A DNA stretch of 64,000 nt from Ehretia macrophylla (Eukaryota > Streptophyta > Magnoliopsida > Boraginales > Ehretiaceae): contig CM075772.1 in NCBI GenBank assembly GCA_037974665.1, positions 43,862,552-43,926,551 of the forward strand, read 5' to 3'. Below are positions 10,284 to 21,447 of this stretch, one piece after another (the stretch's first letter is position 1; every line of letters begins with the position of its first letter). The notes beneath the pieces were generated by a model. It searched no databases. It was not told the origin of the DNA and saw nothing but the letters and a program-made list of their open reading frames with translations. The position numbers and the translations under genes are program-made.

Positions 10284-11085
10284 CATAGGACTAGTTTCAT
10301 GGTGATGAAAGTTCCAAGTGGAAGTAGAAGGACTAGCAATTCAAGTCACTCCGCTAAAGACAAAAAGGAGATTACTAAATGCAACGACTCTAAATTTGTA
10401 GTCTTTTCCAATGAACGGCAATGCATATTGTTTATTAAGTTAATTTACTAAATCAGATACTTTAATTATCTAAAATATGTTACTAAAGAGAATTGGAAAT
10501 AGTAAATAGTTATTTTATACATCGTGCATTATCATACCTAAGTGAAAATTCTGGGATTAGCAGTTCATGTGGCCGCCAAAGATAATTAAAAGGAGGTCGT
10601 GGAATGCAAGAACCGTGAAGAAAAATGAAAATAATATAAAAGGAGTAAAAACACTATATATTTATGTAGATAAAAGAATACTAAAAGACTTGTGCTTTAA
10701 CATGCATAGGTGGATCTAAAATTTTTCTTTTTAATGAAAATTTATTGGCTTTGTAGACTAAGAATACCCCTATATTTAATAAATGTTGCGGGATTAGTGG
10801 TGAATATGAAACAAAAAAGAAAATATAGTCTTAAACGGGTATGGTTATAATGATTTTCAAACCCGTTAAATATATATGAGTTACGATTTTTATTGTAAAT
10901 TATCTTAAACGATTATGGTTATAGTTATTTCTTTTTTTTGCGACAATCGATTCTTAAATTTGATAACAATGGCGTCTTAATAAAATAAACGTTGACAGAG
11001 ACTTTTTAAAAATTTAAGAATTGTTTTTGATCTGAAATATGGTCTCAAAGTGAAAGGTATTGAAATCTGTACTCGTAAACCCTAA
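10284..11085 (+). pseudogene. PP2-like gene remnant 1'A: promoter fused to exon 3 end
   Basis: From 10284 the sequence follows the gene 1 promoter (two ~50-bp elements at 10329-10381 and 10552-10607, then the MITE-free site near 10890). At TTTTTGATCTG (about 11022-11032) it jumps straight to the last 17 codons of exon 3 (GAAATATGGTCTCAAAGTG) and the stop at 11083-11085, followed by the normal family 3' flank. TATA box, exons 1-2, both introns and most of exon 3 are gone. The junction has a short match (ATCT), suggesting deletion by end joining. It proves that another PP2 copy once stood here. Confidence 0.85.
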
Positions 11086-12670
11086 AATTATGGAAACAAA
11101 TTAATAAATCCGACTGTGTATGTCTTTCCTAGCTACTGTGTGTTATATGGGACAATTAGATATGGTGGTCCCTTTAATTATGATAATATTTCTATATTTG
11201 TATGTATGAATGTTTGTGAATATACCCAATAAAATCAGCCGGAATAAATAAATGATCAGAAATTTAAGTCCTGCTTTTGTGTTTCCTAACTAGTAGTCTT
11301 TGATGTTTGCTTTTTCCAGTTCCTTTAAATCTATTGTGAATTGTATTGATATTTATGTTGAAATTTTGCTTATGACGACTCTTTCTGAGTAAATAAGCAT
11401 AGCAAATTCTCATGTCGAAATCAAATAAGTAACGATAATGATAAAGTTGAAGGATCAACTTTGAAAAATTCAAAAAAAATAAAATTAGGAAGTGAGTTTG
11501 TTCCATATAAAAATAAATAAAGCCAAGAATGTGACGTTCAATGAACAAAAATTTGACACTTATTTTGGGCTGAAATTCATGTTCGTGGGTCCGACTATCA
11601 CTTTATTTTTTGATGCAACGTTTTGTTTAAATTCTATAATAAAAAAAATCAGCAATTATTCCACGATTTATTTTACAATTTATTCTAAAAATAGATAACA
11701 TAAATAACTATTCAACTTTTTGTTTTTGCATACTTAAATGATTTGCAAGATTAGTGGAGATGGTTACTGACTCTTCTCTTAATTAGTAACTATTTTCACT
11801 ATGATATTTTTTGGTAATTCTTATTACTTGTAATTGCTTTTAGCTTTTTGCAAAAATCTGATATAGGAATTTTGTAAAAAGAGGATGTTTGTGTCTCTTT
11901 TAGATTAGATTCGACAACGAGGCAGGTAAGTCCTGCGTCCTCTCATGGAGGTTTGGCTCTATCTTCCCCTCCATTCTTGTACGTCTTTTTGATATCAATA
12001 TAATCGTGTAGGATAGTTACCTTAAAAATAAATAAATATTTTCAAGATGCATTTTAGAAATAATCATAAAACCGAAATAAATGTCATTATTTAAAATTAA
12101 TCCCAAAAATAAAAAGGTCATCAGACTTCTTTGACCTTTGAAACCTTAGTCAGACGATGATTGAGTTTTGGTATTTGGTAATAAAATGTTATATAATAAT
12201 GAAAAATACTATAAAATGTAATACAGTAATATCTTGCTAATAAAGAATGACCAAGGAATAGCCATATAATACACACCCACAAACTTGCACATGTTTATAA
12301 TTTTTTTTTTTTTTGCCAGACACGTTTATAAACTAGAGAGAGGGAGTGCTATGATGATATCGTTTACAATGTGGAGTATTCCACGTTATAAGGTAATATA
12401 TATTGTCTTTCTATTTTTGTCTAATCTGCAATTTGAAAAGAAAAAACCCTTTGTTTTCTTTTCTCTTTATGATTTTTTTGTCTTATCTTATTTTCATTTC
12501 TTTCCCTGACGAATCGAAACATATCATAAAAGGAGAAATATAGCAGATAATAACAAGCCACGACGGAAGGCGACTACTACAATTTCTTTTCGGTGACGTC
12601 ACACCAACTAGGAGTTTTGCATCCGACATATTAAATGAATAATACAATAAGTCATGTTCTAAAATTATAT
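11086..12670. other. 3' flank of remnant 1' and intergenic DNA
   Basis: Starts with the family 3' flank, including poly(A)-type signals (AATAAAATCAGC near 11228). The stretch 11490-11830 matches 62725-63072 in unit C. Around 11905-12030 a sequence with TTGATATCAATATAAT resembles a LINE 3' tail, but it is too short to be sure. From about 12400 it becomes related to the gene 1 upstream flank. No gene is seen. Confidence 0.6.
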
Positions 12671-12819
12671 TTAATTGGATTTGAGAGCATATAATCTATC
12701 ACTGGCATAGGAGCCGATCATCAGTGTGGTTTTAGGCACGCATTCATGTAGGTCCGCACGCAATACAGTGAACTATGTGGTGCCGCTCATCTTGTATGGG
12801 AAATGCCGCTCTTGGATAT
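12671..12819. mobile_element. 149-bp insertion in the gene 2A upstream region
   Basis: Gene 1 upstream DNA reads AAAATTATATAATTTTGG (about 964-981). Here the same sequence is split by 149 bp with ATAT on both sides. No convincing inverted repeats or coding sequence are visible, so the element type is unknown. The identical insertion is at 38703-38851 in unit B. Confidence 0.6.
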
Positions 12820-15754
12820 AATTTTGGTATGCAAAACACAGTTTCATTTAGATACCTAAAATTAGTTCACCTTTACCTAAATTCCTTGGTCATTAAGTTT
12901 TTAGTATTAACGCTATATTACGATTCACTTTTTAAGAGAAACGAAAAGGAAGGGAAAGGATTAATTGAGGAATTCTTTCCTCTGTTTAAATTTACTTTTG
13001 GAAGGAAGGAAAATAAATGAATATTTTGTAAGGTCAAAATTTTGCAATCCTCTCAGTTTTTAATTTTTTGAAGGAAAAGCAAAGACTATAAGAAGTCCAC
13101 TGACCCGGTTTGTTCCTTTTGTTATTATTGCTGCCAGTGATGTCTAACAACCAATCATGTGGAAATCGTGGGATTAGCAATCTCCCTCTGGAAAAGACAA
13201 TAACGAGGTTGTTACGAAAGAGAAGTGAAGTTGATACAGCTAGAGTTGTCAAATATAACTAATTATGATAAAAGATTTCGAAGGTATGCTATCCTGTCAT
13301 AAATACTATTTGGAACTTAAGTGATTTAGGCATTGTTTGATGACCTGACTTTTTGACACTCAAAAGTGTTTCGTGTGAATTTAGAAGTTAATCTCACCTG
13401 TTTGACCCATTTCTGAAAGTACTTTTAAATAAAAGCTGAAGTTGAAAAAAGATGAAAAACAAGAAGATCCAAATAGGAGCTTTTTCAAAATAGAGTTTTG
13501 TGAAACTGTTTTTATATAATGAGGGAGACTATTTTCTTTTTGTTTCTCAAATATACCCTTCCACATTTTTTTAAGTACAATATTCCCTTCAAATTTTCTA
13601 AAAGCTCAATTGAGAGACTTTACTGAGAGTCTTAGGGTAGATCTAGTGTCGTTTTGCGTTGGATAAACTTCTTGTTATAAAAAGAAAACGAGGTTATTGA
13701 AATGTGCTATTTTATTTTGGAAAGACAACAATTTAATAGAAAAAGATACATGTATCTTTTGAAATGTTTGATCTTTGTAAATGGGTGCTTCCTATCTCAT
13801 TTCTAATAGGATTGGTGATGGTTGATAAACTTTCTCCTTGCATGATAATTGACACCCCTCAGACAATCTTCTTTTTCTACATAACATTAGAGTTTTCTAC
13901 CTTAATCTGGACAACAAAGTCTCAGATATCATTGATCATGGCCAAACCCAATGTTGAAAGGAATGACTCCTTTAGGTGAAAATGCTTGTGATAAGGGTAC
14001 TTTCACATTCAACAGCACTTGGGATCATATTGCACTCTCCGCACCCCTTAATTTTATGCTTGACATCACTTAATCTGGTTCTCCCATAATACGCACAAGC
14101 ATAGCTTTATCTCTTGGCTTGCAAGTTTGGACAAGTTAACCACTAGATACTGCCTCATGACTTAGGGCTTAGTTGATCGAGACAATTGTATCTTTTGTAA
14201 TCTTGTTTGTGAATCTAGAGACCACTTATTTTTTTAGTGTAGTTTCACCAAACGAATTTGGAAAGATAGCATGAATATGGTAAAAATTGACCCATGTTTT
14301 ACTACCTTTGACTATATTCTCACTCTTAAACTTTCTACTGCAAATAACATGGATATCAAAAGTTATATGTTCCGACTCCTGTTCTGTGCTACTGTTTATC
14401 CTATATGAACCGAAAGAAATGGAAGGATTTTCAGATTTGAAGCCCATACCGAGGAACGAATTATGGAGAAGATTCTATGAGATGTGTTTTTAAAGACTCA
14501 AAGAGAAAGATGAGTTACTACCACTAGCATCAATAGACATTTTGCTAAGAGAGTCTAGTTCTTGAGCATCACTTAGTTTGGGACTTTTTTGCTCATTGTT
14601 TTTGGTTGATTGGTTTTCTGGGTATTTGAGTGCCATTTCTATCTGATCGTTTTTTCCCTGGCATTGATTGCCGTTTTATGCTTTTGTTGGCTTGATGTCA
14701 ACTCTTTTCGTTTGTACATACTCTTGTATTTCTTCCTTTGAGAAAATCTAATTTTGCTTACTTTGTAAAACAAAAAAGGTAAGCGTTCTCAATAGAGCCC
14801 ATTTTCGCCCCGTTGCAAGGTGGTATAAAGGACATCTCTAGGCATCACCTTCCCGACAATATTCCTATGATAACATTTTGATTTTTCAAATGGTTGAAAT
14901 CAGTTTAGATAGTTAAATCTTCCGGTTACATCAATAACAATTTATAATTTTCCCAATCATTTTGACCTCTGTGTATACAGTGATGCTTCTAGATATATAT
15001 GGAGGGTTTATCTAGTCCAACACGTTGTAGCTAAAATTTGTGTCTCTTCCCTTGTAACAACCTTTTTATGGAATTCTGGGATTTGCAATTCACATCGCTC
15101 CACAAAAGACAAAAAGGAGGTTGTTGAGATATTTGTTTCGGTATCATCTATTTGGCTTCAAAATCATTTAATTTATTTCTCTATTCTCTCTCATTTTCAT
15201 ATTCGCTCCACAAAAGACAATAGGGAGGTTGTTAAAAAAATGTAATCAAAGAGAAGTGAAGTTTCTCCCAAAGGTTTGATGGAATTGTTTGGGCAACAAT
15301 TTATTATTTACAAATGTTTCAAGTTTGTATTTATATTTTTTCATCATAAATACTATTTATCTATTGTTTCAAGTTTGTATTTATATTTTTCAATAGTTCA
15401 ATTCACATCGTTCAGCAAAAGACAAAGAGGATGTTGTTAAATGAAGAATCTTTAAGCAAAAAATAAAAAATAAAAAGTAAAAAATGAAAAAATTCCATGT
15501 AACTTCCCCCTATAAATACATGAAGAATGGAGAAACTATCATTCAATTTATGTTTCGTGGGCTAATTGAGTGTAATATTTCTGAGAGTTATAAAAAATAG
15601 GGATAAGGGGAGGGGGGCATTGTGGGGTCAGACCACCACGTGAATGTAGGCAAGATATTGCATGCAATTTCCTCCTATAAATACATGACAAAGTGGAGAA
15701 AGAAAACGCAGAGAAAAGAAGTTTGAAGCGTAGCATTGGCATCAAAAGAACACG
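12820..15754 (+). promoter_or_regulatory. Upstream region of gene 2A with repeated elements
   Basis: The ~50-bp family element appears at 13171-13220, then a LINE-bearing stretch separates it from three further copies at 15078-15129, 15195-15236 and 15391-15444. The last three share CACATCGCTCCACAAAAGAC and GAGGTTGTT. Two TATAAATA boxes occur in similar surroundings, at 15511-15518 and 15676-15683; the second, about 72 bp before the ATG, fits as the working one. A 28-bp direct repeat with TTTCAAGTTTGTATTTATAT is at about 15310-15390. Confidence 0.55.
13760..14785 (+). pseudogene. L1-type LINE 3' fragment, copy A
   Basis: Broken frames encode the end of a plant LINE polyprotein. A degenerate D-N-W-H-P-type motif lies near 13835-13860. 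A zinc-binding RVT domain follows: NCIFCNLVCESRDHLFF, with Cys codons at 14187 and 14196, then SFTKRIWKDS. In A the codon before the last Cys is TAG (14235-14237); B has GAG there. The fragment ends near an A-rich stretch at about 14765-14780. The 5' boundary is unclear; inserted DNA could start as early as 13240, where similarity to the gene 1 promoter stops. Confidence 0.7.
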
Positions 15755-16536
15755 ATGGTAAACACAACACCCAGCTTAGTGTGGATGTGTGTATGTGTGT
15801 TTTTCTTTATGTTTCTTCATGGACTTAGTCTTTTATTACATAAACATATATTTTTTTAATTCATCCATGACGCATTTTAATTTCATAATAGTTCCGCAAG
15901 TTGACAATTGTTTTTTACTCTTGTTGAATAACAGGTCATCAAAATACCTGCAAGGAAGCTTGACATCACAGATGGAGACAACCCAGCATGTTGGGAGTGG
16001 AATACCCTTCCATCGCCTCCGGGGTTCTCTCTCTCTCTCTCTCACGGTCACACACACACAATGAATGAGAATAATTTCAATTGAAATGAGTAAATTAGCA
16101 TCTATTACCAAGGATGGATCCAGAATTTTTCTTTAGTGGAGGCTATAATATAATTATGTGCATGTTTATCATTGTTTGCAGAGAGGAGGTTGCTACGCTT
16201 AAAAGCGACACTGTGCTTAAAATTGGGGGCAAGATACCCCGTAGTCAGCTAAAAGAAAATTCCTCCTATACAGCATACTTTGTGTTCAAAGTTGATATCA
16301 GCTACAACGGTATCGATGAAGCATATGCTGCTGCAGGGTCTCGTAGGCAGAATCTGATTTCTCTCGCTAGGAGTCCATCAGTTCGACCTGACTTATGGTT
16401 TCAGGTTGAGCTTGGAACTTTTGACATCAATTCAGAAGGTGATGAGAACGTCCTTATAAGCTTAGCGGGGATTGATGAAAAAACTCAGAAATCTGGTCTC
16501 ATTGTGAGGGCTATTGAAATTTGTCCCGCGAAATAA
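15755..16536 (+). CDS. PP2/Nictaba-like lectin-domain protein, gene 2A (148 aa, spliced)
   Basis: Gene model: exon 1 15755-15757 (ATG only), exon 2 15935-16023, exon 3 16182-16536. Introns run GTAAAC...AACAG and GTTCTC...TTGCAG, the second with (CT)n and (CA)n tracts. An in-frame TAG lies upstream of the ATG, supporting this start. The 148-residue product is one PP2 domain: IPARKLDIT and DNPACWEW (residues 5-23), VLKIGGKI (42-49), YTAYFVFKV (60-68), DLWFQVELGTF (101-111) and KSGLIVRAIEI (134-144). It has no signal peptide or membrane segment, as expected for nucleocytoplasmic lectins. The position of the first N-terminal Trp, present in tobacco Nictaba just after IT, is Asp14 here, while Trp21 and Trp23 remain. 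Binding specificity is therefore uncertain. Predicted protein is identical in unit B. Confidence 0.87.
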
Positions 16537-16639
16537 TAATCGTATTGCTGTGTTAAAATGGAAACAAATGAATCCGACTGTATGTCTTTCCTTGGTGTTC
16601 TGTTTATCTCTACTAGTGTGTTAAGGGACTAGATATAGT

Positions 16640-16725
16640 GACCCTTTAATTATGATAATTCTATGTATGTATGTATGAATGTGAGTGTACCCAATAAAAT
16701 CAGTCGGAATAAATAAATAGCAAAT
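16640..16725 (+). terminator. Polyadenylation region of gene 2A
   Basis: AATAAA at 16693-16698 and further AATAAATAAATA from about 16709 lie 160-190 bp after the stop codon. The surrounding ACCCAATAAAATCAGTCGG is conserved after pseudogene 3, remnant 1', gene 2B and, in altered form, gene 1C. Confidence 0.5.
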
Positions 16726-17301
16726 TTAAATATTAGTTTTGTGTTTCGCCATCATCCTTATATAGTCTTCTATGCTTGCTTTTCCAAATTGCTTTAAATC
16801 TATTGTGAATTTTATTGATATCTATGTTGGAATTTGGTTTATTACCCGAGTGAAAATGCATTAAGTATCACACGTGTATATGTACTAGAGGGAGATAGAG
16901 TGAGTGCTGCCATTCGTGATTTGGTCTCGGTGTGAAGTATTATTCCACTCTTGAAATTGTTTGTGATTGTCATATATGTATAATTTCATTGGAGGAATCA
17001 TGTGGAATTGAAAAAGAAACATGAAAGAAGCGATATTAGTTCTATTCGATCTTTTTAACTGAGAAATCCATAGTTGGCAACCTAAGACAATCTGAAAAAT
17101 TAAAAAAACTGCAATTAGCTAGCAAAGGTCAAAACTAGAGATGGTAAGTTGAGAATTTTCGCGTAAACTATAACGGATAAAATGTAATATCATATATGTA
17201 TAAATTAGATTATGCTAATTATCACAATCCAATGCATTGGAAAATGAGAAAGGATCACAAGGATTCTGGGAAATTGACCATTTCTTAGATCATTCACAGG
17301 A
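16726..17301. other. Gene 2A downstream DNA, no gene seen
   Basis: The first ~130 bp follow the family 3' flank (TTTCGCCATCATC, GAATTTTATTGATATC). The remainder is AT-rich with no coding signal on either strand. Confidence 0.6.
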
Positions 17302-17582
17302 TGTTGAAGATAATAAAATAATATAATAAATTTATCTCTTATAACTTAAATTTTTAGAAGATGTGATCACTTGATATGGTATTCAAGTTTAGGTATCAAA
17401 ATGTCATATATAGGTTCAAAAATTTCCATCGTTATTCATTTAAGAAAACATTAAAACTGTTCAAGTACAAGATTCAAAAATTAATTCCACATGCACTTGT
17501 GGGGCCGTGTTGAAGATAAAAAAATAATATAATAAACTAATCTCTAATAGTTTAAACTTTTAGATGAGGTGGTCATTTAACA
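17302..17582 (+). mobile_element. Very small TRIM element, copy A (281 bp)
   Basis: Two 75-bp direct terminal repeats (17302-17376 and 17508-17582) both start TGTTGAAGATAA and contain ATAATATAATAAA. The left one is followed at once by TGGTATTCAAG, a decayed Met-tRNA primer site (B reads TGGTATCAAAG). A G-rich tract (TTGTGGGGCCG) precedes the right repeat. Flanks CAGGA (17297-17301) and CAGTA (17583-17587) look like a 5-bp target duplication with one change. No coding capacity. Confidence 0.8.
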
Positions 17583-19270
17583 CAGTATTACACCATCCAA
17601 TACTAAAAGTTATGTGACACAACTCTCACATCGAAGGACTAAGAGCAGATATAGAATATTTTTCTTAATAATGATTAAATAATTTTGAAAATCAAAATTA
17701 GTAGAGATGTGAGATTAAGTGGTAGCAAAATGATTTAGTAGACTAAAAATTACAGAAATATTTTAAAGTATTGTGTGCGATCAATGAGGACGAGTACAGT
17801 CCCCACGACCCACAGAATAGATATGGTCATAGTAACGACCTGTGATTTAGACAAAAAGAAAAAAAAGAAAAGATAATGACCTAAGATTGATAAATGCTAA
17901 CTTAATACGAAAGCGAGAAAAGCTGGATAAAAGAGAGGAAAAAAATGTAAATTTTCACTGACGACTACGTTTTCAAAGCGCTGAATCACTAAATTTAGAG
18001 GTAGAGACAAAAGACATTTTAGAAAGACAAAAGCAAACACCAAGTGTTGTTTCTGTGCAGATAGATTCTGTTTAATGGCTATTGTTCTTACGTAGAAAGG
18101 ACGAAGAAGGGTGGCAAGATTTGGAGAAATCAAAGATGAATGCGAAAAAAGAATATTCATCTTCATTTTTCACTTTCTGGAAAAGGTTTACAATATGGTC
18201 ATGTCATATGAATATGATAACGTCACTTATTCTTATTGAGAATCATCTCTATTATCAGCTTACTTCCGAAATGGGTAGAAAAGACCTTCTTATCTTGTGA
18301 TTTCAACATTTTAATCTCTTAGAAATTATGTCATATCAAGGATGATACAAAGAATGTACAAAATTACATTGAACGAAATCTTATTCCATTACTAGCTTAG
18401 GATAGGCTCGCAAAGAATGAATTAACTGTGTAAAATTAAATTTCAAAGGAAAATCAATATAGAATTAAGTAAATTAAAACTGGAGGCTCATCTAAGTAAA
18501 TGTCAAAGTTTTTTAAGTTTTCAATGCATAACTGGACCTAAATTGAACCAAAAGTCCATATAAGATAATGTTGACCACAGAAGAAAAGAGCTAATTAATA
18601 TGCTTCTATTGAGACGACCTTTACATATAGCTAAATATAAAACCTCCTATTATGAGTTGAGAACTAGACCACTTTATATCACTCTTTAAAAATATCCCTA
18701 AATTATTATAGTTCTCTTAAAAACATCCCCAAATGAGGAAATAAAAGAAAATATTATATGACAAAATCATGATGTAAAGAATATAAAGCTTTGTTTACCC
18801 TTTTCCCACCAAGACATTGGTATATGATTCATTAACTTAACTTTACAACTTCTTATTATTTCTTAATTAACAAATAATTAGACATTCTTTTGTGTTCTCT
18901 TAATTTAGTGGGCCCTGCTTCACTGTTTTTTTTTTTTTTGGGCAAAAGGCCCTGCTTCAGAGTTGATTGGCTCCATTCATGCGAAAGTGGCTATACTTCC
19001 TCTATCCCATTAATATTGTATGCCAACTTTGCCATGGGCAAAGTATTTAATTCGAAAACAAAGTTGTCCTTTACACTTCTATGTTTTTTTTTTTTTAACT
19101 GTTACACGTCTTTCTATGTTAAGATAATGGTTGCAATTTTTTAGTGAATAAAGATGTCAATATCAGAGTGTTTGCAGTAAGAGCTACACTTTAAATAAAA
19201 AATAAGCTTTTTTTGTTGGCTGAGTTGGAGAACTCAAGTAAATCAAAGTATCGTAGTAACGCTTCGATTG
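17583..19270. other. Intergenic DNA of unit A, no gene seen
   Basis: AT-rich DNA without recognisable genes. The segment 17828-18149 is unique to unit A and may represent the state before the unit B insertion. From 18150 it matches 50443 onward in unit B. A GGGCCCTGCTTC sequence is repeated on either side of a T tract at about 18910-18957. Confidence 0.6.
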
Positions 19271-19659
19271 GCATTTATTTTTGAGGCCCTTAATTTGATA
19301 ATCTCATCGCGAAGTAAGTTGGGACTTCCCCTCTTTAATATATCTCCAGAATTTATGTATTTACATTATTGGAATCGACTTTATAAATAGTAAACTGAGT
19401 TTTACTCAAAGATCGATATCGTTGATTATATGATTATTCTCATAATAGTAAATATTCTTCTTCTGATAATGTATAAAAGAAGATTTCGAGTAATTTTCAA
19501 ATTTCGTTTCATGTATATATATAACTTGCACGTTTGGCGGATAGTGAAAGTAGCGAGTAGGTGTCATGATACCATGCGTAGCTAGGAAACATGGGTGGAT
19601 TCAAGTTACCTACGCCCGTGAGCAAGATTTGGAACTTCTCAATTGAAGATTCTCCACTG

Positions 19660-20760
19660 CCTACTGCAATTGGTAGGCTCGAAATTCTTGAAAGGTTGAA
19701 ACTTCAAAACCATCTGCCTTTTGATGCCTATCGTCATTGATGGAAGCGAACTGTTTAGCTAGGTCGATTGGTAGGCATCGAAGATTGCTGCATGATGCCT
19801 ATCAACGTTGGTAGGCATCAAAGTTTTTACTTTATTTGGTTTTGATCAAAGTTATGCGCGGCTGCATTTCTTTGTTGATCAATCGTGGTCCAGTAGTCCA
19901 CTTGTAATTCTTCTAAATTGGAAAATACTAATGTTATAGCCGAGTAGACTACCGTAGTAACCTTTAATCTAAAGGCAAGCAAGGTACCATTGGGTATCGT
20001 TGACTCCTTTCGACTACTGTGGTTGGTAGCCCCTAACTTTATGGTGCTCTAGAACCAAGTGGTTGTCTACCGTAGTCGGTAGGGTTAGATACGCCAGTGG
20101 CAGGCCACATGGGCTTCTTAGATTGGCAATGTAAATTGAGCTAGCTCACTTGTTGCCTACCATTGCTGGTAGGATTGAATTGGTGGAGTCTTCCTACCAG
20201 GGAATGGTGGCACCCCGTTATCAAGTCACTTTTTTATCTTCTACAGCCAATTTCAAAGAGAATGGCTGCAAGTCGTGCCTCTCATAGTCTGTAGGTTTTG
20301 GACTCCAAACGACATTATATGCCACGTAGAGCCTACCATTGTTGGCCTTTTAAGCAAGCTTGTGGGAGACTACGCGGTAGCCCTCGATAACTGACATCTC
20401 GTTCGTTTCTTACCATGAGATTCTTCAAATGTTAGTACAATTTAGAATTGTATATTGTCACGGAACCTACCTTTTGGTAGGCTCCGCGCTCATATTATTG
20501 CAAAAGTAGATATGTTATCATATAGCCTACCGTGCTGGTAGCCTTTATGTCCATATCGCGTCAAACATGTATTAGTTATCATGGAGCCTACCATGTTGGT
20601 AGACTTGAAAAGATGTACGCGCCTCGTTGATATATTAAAAATTTTAGAGTGGTATCACGGAGCCTACCGTGTTGGTAGGCTCGAAAAATGATCTTCTAGC
20701 TTCATCGAAGATTGTGAAACTTGTGTCCACAGAGCCTACCATATTAGTAGGCTTGAAATA
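19660..20760. repeat. Array of GCCTACC...GGTAGGC hairpins
   Basis: At least eight short inverted repeats occur, for example near 19665, 20155, 20330, 20465, 20523, 20585, 20661 and 20735. The best is GAGCCTACC, five bases, GGTAGGCTC. The last five are spaced about 58-76 bp apart within a longer degenerate repeat. Confidence 0.75.
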
Positions 20761-20887
20761 TGCATGTAGGTTCCCCTAGAATGGTAGGCACCAATCAATG
20801 GGATGGTAGGCACCAACCCTTGGGCCCATATACGCTAGGTCAAACATATAGGTACCCTTAGTACAGTAGACACCAATCCTTGAGAAA

Positions 20888-21447
20888 GTAGGCACGGAGG
20901 ATCTTAGACTCCTCTCTTATGACTACAGTAGGTGCGGAGGGTCTTGGACGCATCTCTTATGATCACGGTAGGCGCATAAGGTCTTGGACTTCTCTCTTAT
21001 GATAGCGGTAGGCGCCAAAGGTCTTGGAATCGTTTCTTATGATCACGGTAGGTGCGGAGGGTCTTGGACTCTATTCTTATGATCACGGTAGGCGCGGAGG
21101 GTCAAGGACTCCTCTCTTATGATCACGGTAGGCATAGAGGGTCAAGGACTCCTCTCTTATGATCATGGTAGGCACAGAGGGTCTGAGACTCCTCTCTTAG
21201 GATTACGGGAGGCGCGGAGGGTCTTGGACTCCTCTTTTGCAATTATGGTAGGCTTAGAGGGTTCATAGCTCCTCTATAATATACGTAGTAGGCTTAGAGG
21301 GTTCGGGATGCCTCATTTGCGAGCATGGTAAGCTTAGAGGGCTCATAACTTCTCTTTAATATGTGTAGTAGGCTCAGAGGGTTTGGAACGCCTCATTTGC
21401 GAGCATGGTAAGCTTAGATGGTCCATGACCCTTCTTTAATAAATATA
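20888..21447. repeat. 40-bp minisatellite, 14 phased units
   Basis: Units start with GTAGG at 20888 and every 40 bp after that (20928, 20968, 21008 ... 21408), with a final partial unit at 21448. The left units carry GCGCGGAGGGTCTTGGACTC and TCTTATGATCACG; the last five or so are a diverged subtype with GGCTTAGAGGGTT. No indel disturbs the period despite many substitutions. Confidence 0.92.

Noticed and set aside
16114-16536. 140-codon frame starting MDPEFFFSGG as an unspliced PP2 gene
   Set aside because: Its first 23 codons are intron 2 and the acceptor; the spliced model recovers the N-terminal IPAR and W-x-W part of the domain.
17897-18300. Overlapping frames of 89 and 72 codons in unit A
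   Set aside because: Unique AT-rich DNA; most of it is missing from unit B and no motif was recognised.
20888-21447. CRISPR-like array because of the regular 40-bp spacing
   Set aside because: There are no unique spacers between constant repeats; the whole unit is repeated, and the setting is a plant gypsy LTR.
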